16,627 nucleotides of DNA, taken from NCBI GenBank assembly GCA_014804225.1, contig JAAVAF010000011.1:1-16627 (forward strand), in the 5' to 3' direction. This document shows positions 1 to 6,510 of the stretch, one piece after another. A program made the position numbers and the translations under genes. Below the pieces are notes generated by a model. That model searched no databases, had not been told where the DNA came from, and saw only the letters and a list, made by a program, of their open reading frames with translations. The DNA is from Lachnospiraceae bacterium (lineage in GTDB: Bacteria > Bacillota > Clostridia > Lachnospirales > Lachnospiraceae). Each line of letters begins with the position of its first letter. The stretch's first letter is position 1.

Positions 1-3000
1 GACGGCAGGCGTTATCAGGAATGGCAGAAAAATTATCAGGAGATTGAAAAGCAAAAGGATGAAATCCGTCTGCTTTCTCTTTTTTCTGAGAAGCTGCGGG
101 ATTATTTTACAGAATATCCCGTGAATACATTGCGGACGATGGAACAGGAATTTGTTTCTTCCTTATCAGAGACAGAGTACCAGACGTTGGCAGAAGAGTT
201 GATCTGGCAGGAGAAACCAGAGCTGCTCACATATTTCAAAGAGTGTGAAAAAGTCCAGTGCAAGGAGATTGTCAAAGCGTTAGAAAAAGATACGGATATG
301 AGACAGATCTTATCATCGATTCAAAAACAATCTGCTAAAAAGAAACTTGTTGCAGCGGCGTATAAGTTGGAACAAAAAGAGTTTAGCCGGTTTTACTGGC
401 AAGTGGTGGAGCAGAAGGATGTCAATCCACGGATGGTAATATGGAAACAAGACAGGACAGAGATGGTCCGTTCGATTGATGAGTTGGAATTAGAGAATCT
501 GCAAAAAGTGTGGGCACAGATAGAAACAGTGGGTTCTGTGGAAGGGAGCAACAACGTTTTTACGGAAAAAATGCTACATGTACAGAACCAGTATCAGCAG
601 AATAAAAGCACAGATTTTCAGGAACAGATTGCCGTCATATTGAAAGAGAATGCCTTGGAGAATATTGCGGAAATTGTGAATATAGAGCAATTGATGCAGG
701 ACATTAGCATGACGGAATATACAGAGAAACCTGTAGGTGACACAGAAGAGCCAGAGCTTGGATTTTTAGAGGGCGATCCGCTTGTATTGTTGGATGGTGC
801 TTATCAGGTAATCGAGAATCTAGAACGGGAACAGGAGATACGCCAGGAGAGAATAGAGCAGCAGCAGGCACAGGCTGTTGAGACATTTCGGGAAGCATAC
901 CTTCAGATATTAAGCCCAGAATCTATTCTGGATGGGCAGCAGAAGGATAATACAGCGCAATTTGCGCTGCAAATATTCCGTAAACAGTATCAGGAGCAAT
1001 TGACGGGAGAAGAGATTCAGAATATTTGTGAGTGGAGTCAGACTCTTTTGGAAGTTTATTTTGCAGAACAAGAGCAGGCAGAGGATAAAAAGGAAATCAT
1101 AAGTTCTTTTTCTTTCAATCAAGAGGAACAGTTGGAGCTGACATATGTGGTTGAGAAGATAAATCACTATATCGAAGAACAGCATGGACATGAGGAAAGG
1201 CTGATATTGCACTGGCAGGAGGAGCTTCCAAAAGATGAGAGAATAAAGAAATTATTGATATATATCCGAGATTTGGAGGAGGAACAGAGGGAAAAGTTTA
1301 TTTATTACCTGGCGGATATGATTCAGCTGTCCGTACAACTATCTTCCAAAAGGAAAGTAAGTACTGTGATGCAGTCTGGCGAGACGGAAACGATAGAACT
1401 GCCAATAAAAGGCAATAACCAGGAAGATGTAAAAAAGCTGTTGCGGATAGAAGACAGGGAATTTGCCGAGAAACTGCTACAGATAGAAGACAGGGAGCTC
1501 GCCGAAAAGCTGTTACAGATAGAGGACAGAGAATTTGTCACGAAGCTGCTGCAGAATAGTGACAGACAGCTGCCAGATGTGTCATATAGGAATTTGTGGG
1601 AGTGGGGAGAAACATTGTTGTTTCATCCAGAGCATCAACAAGAGTGGGAAGATGCAGACATTTTAGAATATCCACAACAAGAAGTGTTTTCTTCTGATGA
1701 AGCGAAACAGGAGGATGCACAGACACAAGTAATACGCCGTCAAATCGAGATGGCAAAGGACAGGAATCGACTCCAGAGCCTGATCAGACAGCTCAACCAT
1801 CAGGCAGATATACAGCTGGTATATAAGGATATACAGCTTAAACTGCCGCAAGTTCAAACTTTGCTGCATTACATTCAGCAATTAGATGAAGAACAGTATG
1901 GAGTGTTTGTAAAGGAATTAGTTCAGATTATTAAAATTCAAAAACTGTCAAATGAGGAACCGGAGGAAGCAGTAGCTGTTCCTATAGGAGAAGAAAATAA
2001 TCTATCCGGAAAAAGGGAAACGAATGCAGTAATATTACATAGTAAGACAAGTTCCGCAGAGCAGCGAATACAGGGCAATGCGTATGAAACTGCCGAGAAA
2101 CTGCTGCGGATAGAAGATAAGAAATTTATAGAGAAACTGTTACAGTTAGAGGACAGGGAATTCGCTAAGACGCTGTTACAGGTAGAAGACAGGGAATTCG
2201 TCGAAAAACTGTTAAGGGTAGAAGACAGGGAATTTGCCGAAAAACTGCTACAGATAGAAAACAAGGAATTTGCCAAAAAATTATTACAGTTAGAGGATAG
2301 GGAATTCGTCGAAAAGCTGTTGCAGAACAACAACATACAGTCGCAGGATGTGCCATACAAGAGTTTGTGGGAATGGGGAGAAGCATTGCTGCTGCATCCG
2401 GAGTATCAACCGGAACAGAAAACAGCAGACATAATATCCAACCCACAGCAAGAAGTGCTTTCTTCTGAAGAAGCGCAGCAAGAAAATGAGCAGATACAGA
2501 TGACACGTCAGCAGACTGAAATAGGGAAGGATAGGAACCATCTCCAGAGTCTGATCGGGCAGATTAATCACCGGGCAGATGTGCAGTTGGAGTATGCAGA
2601 CGCGCAGCTTAGAATGCCACAGATTCAAGCCTTGCTGCATTACATTCGACAATTGGATGTGAAACAGTATGGAGCGTTTGTAAAGGAACTGGCACAAGTT
2701 ACGATGATTCAAAAACGATCGTATGACCAACCAGTGGCGGCAGCGCATACAGGAGAGGCAAATATCCTTTCCGGCACAAGGGCAGTTTCGTTAGAACAGA
2801 GGATGACATCCTATCCGATATTAGCACGAGATATCCAAAATTATGAAAAGCAGCGTCGGTCAGAGCTTTACAGGGATATCAGGAAAATGGAACAGAAAAT
2901 TTTCCTCCAATCTTATGAAAAAGAGAAACGGCAATCTGTTACCAGTAACAGTGATGCAGGGGATTACATGCAGGGGACAGTAGCATATGGACTGACATCA

Positions 3001-3483
3001 TATGAAGCAAGTACCAATGATGCTATCCTAACACCATATCAAACAGGTATCAATGAATACGTCCTAATGCCATATGAAGGAAGAGAACCAGCATATGAAT
3101 TGATGTCATATGATACAGGTATTGATGAAAACGGTCTGACACTATATGAAGAAACCCAAAAAGAATATGCACAGATAACAGCCTATGAAAGGAACCAACG
3201 GGAAAACAGATATCAGTCACAGGAATTGGAATATTCTGTGCAGAAAGCTTCCGTGTCAGAGGAAGATCAACAAAGGAAAGAACTGCGTATGCAACAGGAA
3301 AATGCCCAGATCAAATCCGCGCAGGAGCAATTGGACAAAAAGTTAAAAGAAGTGGAGGATCAACTGAAAAAAGTGGAAGGCAGTACAAAAGCAAAAGAAG
3401 ATGTGAGGACTTTTGCAGAACAGGTAAAGCAGCAGTTATATGAGGAATTGCATGTAGAGAAGCTGCGACGGGGACTGATATAA
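1..3483 (+). CDS. Very large helical repeat protein, 5'-truncated by the window; candidate tape-measure protein
   Basis: The reading frame is open from base 1, so this is a partial gene of at least 1160 residues. The first in-frame GTG (121) has no ribosome site and lies in continuous helical sequence, so it is probably not the start. The protein is rich in Gln, Glu, Lys and Leu with no catalytic motif, signal peptide or membrane segment. It contains two arrays of 12-residue repeats (residues about 479-526 and 700-783), each followed by a related 124-residue module, a divergent third module copy at about 337-452, a second 12-residue repeat type ending in Tyr-Glu (about 998-1063), and a C-terminal coiled coil (about 1089-1150). 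The gene ends 37 bp before the LysM baseplate gene. In PBSX- and P2-like tails this is where the tape measure lies, so that role is inferred from position and helicity only. I recognise no family. Alternatives are a scaffold, sheath-associated or regulatory coiled-coil protein. Confidence 0.85.
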   Translation, partial: DGRRYQEWQKNYQEIEKQKDEIRLLSLFSEKLRDYFTEYPVNTLRTMEQEFVSSLSETEYQTLAEELIWQEKPELLTYFKECEKVQCKEIVKALEKDTDMRQILSSIQKQSAKKKLVAAAYKLEQKEFSRFYWQVVEQKDVNPRMVIWKQDRTEMVRSIDELELENLQKVWAQIETVGSVEGSNNVFTEKMLHVQNQYQQNKSTDFQEQIAVILKENALENIAEIVNIEQLMQDISMTEYTEKPVGDTEEPELGFLEGDPLVLLDGAYQVIENLEREQEIRQERIEQQQAQAVETFREAYLQILSPESILDGQQKDNTAQFALQIFRKQYQEQLTGEEIQNICEWSQTLLEVYFAEQEQAEDKKEIISSFSFNQEEQLELTYVVEKINHYIEEQHGHEERLILHWQEELPKDERIKKLLIYIRDLEEEQREKFIYYLADMIQLSVQLSSKRKVSTVMQSGETETIELPIKGNNQEDVKKLLRIEDREFAEKLLQIEDRELAEKLLQIEDREFVTKLLQNSDRQLPDVSYRNLWEWGETLLFHPEHQQEWEDADILEYPQQEVFSSDEAKQEDAQTQVIRRQIEMAKDRNRLQSLIRQLNHQADIQLVYKDIQLKLPQVQTLLHYIQQLDEEQYGVFVKELVQIIKIQKLSNEEPEEAVAVPIGEENNLSGKRETNAVILHSKTSSAEQRIQGNAYETAEKLLRIEDKKFIEKLLQLEDREFAKTLLQVEDREFVEKLLRVEDREFAEKLLQIENKEFAKKLLQLEDREFVEKLLQNNNIQSQDVPYKSLWEWGEALLLHPEYQPEQKTADIISNPQQEVLSSEEAQQENEQIQMTRQQTEIGKDRNHLQSLIGQINHRADVQLEYADAQLRMPQIQALLHYIRQLDVKQYGAFVKELAQVTMIQKRSYDQPVAAAHTGEANILSGTRAVSLEQRMTSYPILARDIQNYEKQRRSELYRDIRKMEQKIFLQSYEKEKRQSVTSNSDAGDYMQGTVAYGLTSYEASTNDAILTPYQTGINEYVLMPYEGREPAYELMSYDTGIDENGLTLYEETQKEYAQITAYERNQRENRYQSQELEYSVQKASVSEEDQQRKELRMQQENAQIKSAQEQLDKKLKEVEDQLKKVEGSTKAKEDVRTFAEQVKQQLYEELHVEKLRRGLI
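1435..1578 (+). repeat. 36-bp tandem repeat array 1 (12-residue units)
   Basis: Four consecutive in-frame 36-bp units start at 1435, 1471, 1507 and 1543. The first three encode variants of KLLQIEDREFAE; the fourth decays after KLLQ. Synonymous differences between units show the peptide pattern is kept while the DNA drifts. The pattern of Leu-Leu-x-Ile and Phe between charged residues is consistent with a continuous amphipathic helix. Confidence 0.93.
1579..1950 (+). repeat. Long internal duplication, copy B (124 codons after array 1)
   Basis: This segment encodes 124 residues that align without gaps to the segment at 2350-2721; by eye about 78 of 124 residues are identical. Shared landmarks are LWEWGE near the start, KDRN-LQSLI in the middle and LLHYI-QLD-QYG-FVKEL near the end. 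Weaker similarity continues to about 2070 (an LSG motif and EQR). Together with array 1 it forms one copy of a larger duplicated block. Confidence 0.9.
2098..2349 (+). repeat. 36-bp tandem repeat array 2 (12-residue units)
   Basis: Seven consecutive in-frame 36-bp units start at 2098, 2134, 2170, 2206, 2242, 2278 and 2314. The first six encode close variants of KLLQIEDREFAE; the last decays after KLLQ exactly as the last unit of array 1 does. Several units share the DNA string gacagggaatt. The array is longer than array 1 by three units, so copy number has changed since the larger duplication. Confidence 0.93.
2350..2721 (+). repeat. Long internal duplication, copy C (124 codons after array 2)
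   Basis: Partner of the segment at 1579-1950 and identical to it in length. It follows array 2 in the same phase, so the duplicated block is array plus module. Weaker similarity runs on to about 2805. An older, more divergent relative lies at about 1009-1356, recognisable by CEW matching WEW and by LLIYIRDLEEEQ matching LLHYIQQLDEEQ. This gives three module copies in all. Confidence 0.9.
2992..3189 (+). repeat. Degenerate 12-residue Tyr-Glu repeats
   Basis: Units begin at 2992, 3028, 3064, 3100, 3136 and 3175. Each starts with a motif of the form L-T/M-x-Y-E/Q/D (LTSYE, LTPYQ, LMPYE, LMSYD, LTLYE, ITAYE). The first four are exactly 36 bp and the fifth is 39 bp. The spacer residues vary, with TGI-N/D-E recurring in two units. 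This is a different motif from the two upstream arrays but has the same period. Confidence 0.8.
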
Positions 3484-3506
3484 TGCCATGATGTACAGGC
3501 GCTAAG

Positions 3507-3523
3507 AAAGGGGCGGTCTTTTG
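3507..3523 (+). promoter_or_regulatory. Ribosome site and TTG start of the LysM gene
   Basis: AAAGGGG at 3507-3513 precedes TTG at 3521 by 7 nt. The only nearby in-frame ATG (3488) is closed by a stop within six codons. The N-terminal sequence, with FNPSEY about 24 residues in, matches the expected beginning of the family, which supports TTG as the true start. Confidence 0.8.
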
Positions 3524-4189
3524 GGACTTACAAAGGCAAAACTGGAAATTGAAAAAGAAATCGGCATCAGTGTGGTTGATGTGTTGTTTAATCCGTCAGA
3601 ATATCAGTTGACAGATGGTGCGAATTATTCCGAAAAAAAAGTGCCGGGGTTAGATGGCCCTGTCCTACAGTATATTTCCGGAGAAGCAACGGAATTATCG
3701 CTGAATCTCTTTCTGGATACATACGTGCCCAAGAAGCCTTCGAGTCTGTTGCCATTTGGCAGTACGCCTGATGCTTCCACAGATGTATCGAAAATTACAA
3801 AAAAGATTGCAGATGCAACTTCTATTGATGGAAGTCTGCATCGTCCGCCCAAGGTGACATTTAAGTGGGGATCCCTGCATTTTAACGGAGTGGTGACGAA
3901 GTTTAACCACACATATATTATGTTTACGGAAAGCGGAATGCCGGTGCGCGCTAAAGTAAGTCTGACTTTTAAGTCGCTGATGTCGCCAACGGATAAGCGC
4001 AGAGCATCACCTTTTGAATCACCTGACCGCAGTAAATACCGTACGATTCGGCAGGGGATAGGGTTATGGGATATCGCAAACATGGAATATGGTGATCCCG
4101 ATATGTGGAAGGTGATCGCCAGAGAAAACGGAATCCTGAATCCATTGGATGTCCGGCCGGGACAAGTGGTGAAGCTGCCGGCGCTCTAA
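3521..4189 (+). CDS. CIS tube-end / baseplate protein with C-terminal LysM domain (Afp7-like)
   Basis: 222 residues from a TTG start. The N-terminal part (about 1-155) looks like the CIS tube protein N-terminal family: a short helix-strand lead, FNPSEY at about 24-29, then beta-rich sequence such as FKWGSLHFNGVVTKFNHTYI at about 114-133. The C-terminal 50 residues (about 172-222) are a LysM domain, with the hallmark order of a basic-IRQGIGLWDIA start, an aromatic YGDPDMWKVIA helix and a PGQVVKLP ending. In related systems this protein joins the inner tube to the hub, and its LysM acts as a structural module rather than a demonstrated peptidoglycan binder. It sits between the repeat protein and the hub gene, as in phage PBSX xkdO-xkdP-xkdQ order. 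The family call is strong; the exact ring position is inferred. Confidence 0.92.
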   Translation: MGLTKAKLEIEKEIGISVVDVLFNPSEYQLTDGANYSEKKVPGLDGPVLQYISGEATELSLNLFLDTYVPKKPSSLLPFGSTPDASTDVSKITKKIADATSIDGSLHRPPKVTFKWGSLHFNGVVTKFNHTYIMFTESGMPVRAKVSLTFKSLMSPTDKRRASPFESPDRSKYRTIRQGIGLWDIANMEYGDPDMWKVIARENGILNPLDVRPGQVVKLPAL

Positions 4190-4197
4190 AAAACTGT

Positions 4198-4216
4198 AGG
4201 AGGGAACATTGAAGTG
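4198..4216 (+). promoter_or_regulatory. Ribosome site and GTG start of the hub gene
   Basis: A near-perfect AGGAGGG at 4198-4204 lies 9 nt before GTG at 4214. No in-frame ATG is better placed. The strong site compensates for the weak start codon. Confidence 0.8.
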
Positions 4217-5293
4217 GCTACTGTTACCATGAAAAGTCTGGCTGCAAAATATAACGATTTTTTAGTACCTGCACTGAAAATAAAGGCGGGGGGGCACAAA
4301 ATAGAAGGGGGAGCACATGATCTGATTGGTGCAAGTGAATATGGGGTGGAGTCTGTGGAGGTTACCCTTTCACAGTCTGCGGCAAGTGCAGTAGTCATCA
4401 AGCTTAACAATGTGTACGACTGGGAAAACCGCAAGTTTACCAGTGATATCAGTGATTTTATCTTGGGAGAGATTGTCGAGGTTGAGATGGGATACGGTTC
4501 TTCCCTGACTTCTCTGTTTTACGGTTATGTCGACGAGATTACCTACGAGCTTTCTGAAAATCCTTCTGTTCGTGTGACAGCAGTCGATGTACGCAGGATG
4601 ATGATGGGGAGTAAGAAAAGCAATGTGACACATCAGGTAAAGAGTTATTCAGATGCATTTGATGAAGTAGTGAAAAAATATAGTGCTGCGTTTAAAACAA
4701 AGAATGTGGATGCGACAAAACCGTTGGATGCAGATTGTATCATCCAAAATGGCAGTGATTATGAGTTTATCACAGAAGAACTGTGCCGAAAAGGAAACAG
4801 GGATTTTTTTGTCCATGCCGGAAAGCTTTATTTTAAGGAGGTATCAGCAGAGCTGTTCTATACTGTTGAGATGGAATGGGCTAAGGATCTTATATCTTTT
4901 CAGCGAAGGGCTTCTTTTCAGGATGCGGTGATCCGAATTATGGGACAGAATACCGATAAGAAGGAAGAGGTCGAGGCAAAAGTGACCGTGAAGTCAGATG
5001 ACAAGCAGAAGTCATTGGTACAAAACGAAACGACACAGATGGATGCGGCTGTAGAGGATACCAGTGATGCAAAACAGGTTGCAGAGCACAAGGCAGATGA
5101 GATGAAAAAACAGGCCAGACAGGCTACCGGAGTGTGCATTGGAGTGCCCGAGATTCAGCCGGGTGGTCGTGTCAAGATTAAAAACACAGATGGGAAACTG
5201 ATCGATGGGACGTATGATATTATCGAGGTAAAGCATTCTTTTAGTGGAGATGGTTACAAGACGACTTTTGAAGTAGGGGGCTGGAAACGTTGA
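4214..5293 (+). CDS. Baseplate hub protein, phage late control D / gp27 family
   Basis: 359 residues. The hub is a trimeric ring that links the inner tube to the spike. Family-like landmarks are the beta-strand block ending GYVDEITYEL (about 104-113), VRVTAVDVRRMMMG (about 119-132), the DYEFITEELCRKGNRDFFV segment (about 182-200) followed by GKLYF, and a C-terminal strand domain with PGGRVKIKN (about 316-324), DGTYDIIEVKHSF and TTFEVGG. A charged, probably helical linker occupies about 248-306. The arrangement resembles PBSX XkdQ and P2 gpD, and the N-terminal half of fused VgrG or Afp8. Its stop codon overlaps the start of the spike gene, so hub and spike are made from adjacent coupled genes rather than as one fused chain. 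I see no signs of truncation. Confidence 0.92.
   Translation: MATVTMKSLAAKYNDFLVPALKIKAGGHKIEGGAHDLIGASEYGVESVEVTLSQSAASAVVIKLNNVYDWENRKFTSDISDFILGEIVEVEMGYGSSLTSLFYGYVDEITYELSENPSVRVTAVDVRRMMMGSKKSNVTHQVKSYSDAFDEVVKKYSAAFKTKNVDATKPLDADCIIQNGSDYEFITEELCRKGNRDFFVHAGKLYFKEVSAELFYTVEMEWAKDLISFQRRASFQDAVIRIMGQNTDKKEEVEAKVTVKSDDKQKSLVQNETTQMDAAVEDTSDAKQVAEHKADEMKKQARQATGVCIGVPEIQPGGRVKIKNTDGKLIDGTYDIIEVKHSFSGDGYKTTFEVGGWKR
5290..5293 (+). promoter_or_regulatory. TTGA start-stop overlap between hub and spike genes
   Basis: The spike gene's TTG start (5290-5292) overlaps the hub's TGA stop (5291-5293). The run AGGGGG at 5275-5280 serves as ribosome site inside the hub coding end. This arrangement is typical of translational coupling. 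Confidence 0.75.
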
Positions 5294-6069
5294 ATTTTTT
5301 TGATGAACTGTTGTCAGAACAAAAAGACGACAAGACCTATCCTGAAATCACGGCACCGGGGCTTTTGAATGCCATTGTGAAGGATATTTGGGACGAACAG
5401 CATAAGGGCATGATTAAAGTAGAGTATCTGATGGGTGAGAAGAATAAAAAAACTTCTGACTGGGTGCGGGTTATGACAAGCTATGGCGGTGATGGTTTTG
5501 GTAATTACTGGCTGCCGGAAATCGGCTCCGAGGTTCTCGTAGGATTTATCCATGGGAATATGAATATGCCGGTGGTTTTAGGCTGTCTGTGGAATGGAAA
5601 GGATAAGTTTCCGGAGGGAGCCGTGGATAAAAAAAATGAAACCAAGACCATCATGACAAAGGGAGGAAACAAAATTACTTTTACCGAAACAGAAGGGAAA
5701 GAGAAAATTACTGTAACGACTCCCAAAAAACTGGAAATATTGCTGGATGATGAGAAAGAAGCTGTGCTTGTGCAGGATAAGGAAAAGGAAAACAGTATTC
5801 ATATAGACTGCAAAAATGGGACCATGAAGCTGAAAGCAAAGAAGGAGATCTCTTTGTCAATCGGAACGAAGGAAGTGATGAGCGCAAGCTCGGACACGGT
5901 CAAGCTTGCCTGTGGAACCATACAGTTAGATGCCCAGCAGACTTTAAAATTAACTGGTCAGTCCGCATCTGTCAAAGGAACCAGTGTGAAGGTCAAGGCA
6001 GATGGTGAGTTAGGATTGCAGGCATCCGGGATGGCACAACTTAAAGGCAGCATGGTAAAAATTAATTAG
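5290..6069 (+). CDS. Central spike protein, gpV/gp5/VgrG-type OB fold plus beta-helix
   Basis: 259 residues. An N-terminal lead is followed by an OB-fold baseplate-V domain (about 22-105), recognisable from WVRVMTSYGG (58-67), NYWLPEIGSEVLVGFIHGN (72-90) and PVVLGCLWNGKD (94-105). From about 117 to the end it is short alternating beta-strand repeats such as TVKLACGTIQLDAQQTLKL, ending VKIN, the usual signature of the triangular beta-helix spike of gp5 and VgrG. The trimer would sit under the hub and pierce the target membrane. The beta-helix is of ordinary size and carries no recognisable C-terminal effector. A PAAR tip protein normally caps such a helix, but none is encoded next to it. Family assignment is secure from the sequence; targets are unknown. 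Confidence 0.94.
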   Translation: MNFFDELLSEQKDDKTYPEITAPGLLNAIVKDIWDEQHKGMIKVEYLMGEKNKKTSDWVRVMTSYGGDGFGNYWLPEIGSEVLVGFIHGNMNMPVVLGCLWNGKDKFPEGAVDKKNETKTIMTKGGNKITFTETEGKEKITVTTPKKLEILLDDEKEAVLVQDKEKENSIHIDCKNGTMKLKAKKEISLSIGTKEVMSASSDTVKLACGTIQLDAQQTLKLTGQSASVKGTSVKVKADGELGLQASGMAQLKGSMVKIN

Positions 6070-6087
6070 AGGAAGGAACAAAAGACC

Positions 6088-6504
6088 ATGGATCAGAGAA
6101 GTGATGTAAAAGCATTTCTTGGAACCGGTTGGAAATTTCCGGTTGAAATTGACGGAGCTACCGGGAGAATTAAAATGTCCTCCAATGAGGAAAGCATACG
6201 GGAATCGATTCGAATCATCATAGGAACCAGAAAGGGAGAACTGCCTATGCATCCGGACTTCGGATGCAGGCTTCAGGATTATGCTTTTGAGTCTGTAGAT
6301 TATACGACCTTGTATTCCATGAAGACAGAAGTGGAGCACGCTTTGATCCGTTGGGAGCCTCGGATCACGGACATTCAGGCCGAGGTCAGTGATGAACAGA
6401 TTGATCAGGGATTTCTGTCGATTCAGGTAAGTTATGTAGTCCGTGCTACAAACAATCAATATAATCTGGTGTATCCTTTTTATATCAATGAGGGCGAGGT
6501 TTAG
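6088..6504 (+). CDS. Baseplate wedge protein, GPW/gp25 family
   Basis: 138 residues, the usual length for the family. The N-terminal LGTGWKFPVEID (11-22) and the core IRIIIGTRKGELPMHPDFGC (41-60) followed by RLQDYAFE are diagnostic of gp25/gpW-type proteins. In CIS particles gp25 sits at the junction between the sheath's first ring and the wedges and is needed to start sheath assembly. The gene begins at ATG 6088 after an AGAGGAAGGA ribosome site (6068-6077), 18 nt after the spike stop, and its stop is 6 nt before the next start. In Afp-type clusters the corresponding gene is Afp9. Confidence 0.95.
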   Translation: MDQRSDVKAFLGTGWKFPVEIDGATGRIKMSSNEESIRESIRIIIGTRKGELPMHPDFGCRLQDYAFESVDYTTLYSMKTEVEHALIRWEPRITDIQAEVSDEQIDQGFLSIQVSYVVRATNNQYNLVYPFYINEGEV

Positions 6505-6510
6505 GCGTTT

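Noticed and set aside
1435..2349. CRISPR-like array because of the 36-bp period
   Set aside because: Units are directly adjacent with no spacers, vary at synonymous positions, and are in frame inside a long coding sequence. No cas gene is near.
1938..2360. Minus-strand 140-codon open frame with Ser/Asn/Cys-rich repeats
   Set aside because: It is the reverse-complement shadow of the 36-bp repeat array and has no ribosome site or family likeness. The same applies to the frame at 1323-1541.
121..3483. GTG at 121 as the true start of the large repeat protein
   Set aside because: The frame is open back to base 1, there is no ribosome site before 121, and the 40 preceding codons encode the same kind of helical, charged sequence. 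The gene is better read as starting before the window.
3521..4189. LysM protein as a cell-wall hydrolase or wall-binding enzyme
   Set aside because: There is no signal peptide or catalytic domain, and the N-terminal domain and gene order match tube-end baseplate proteins.
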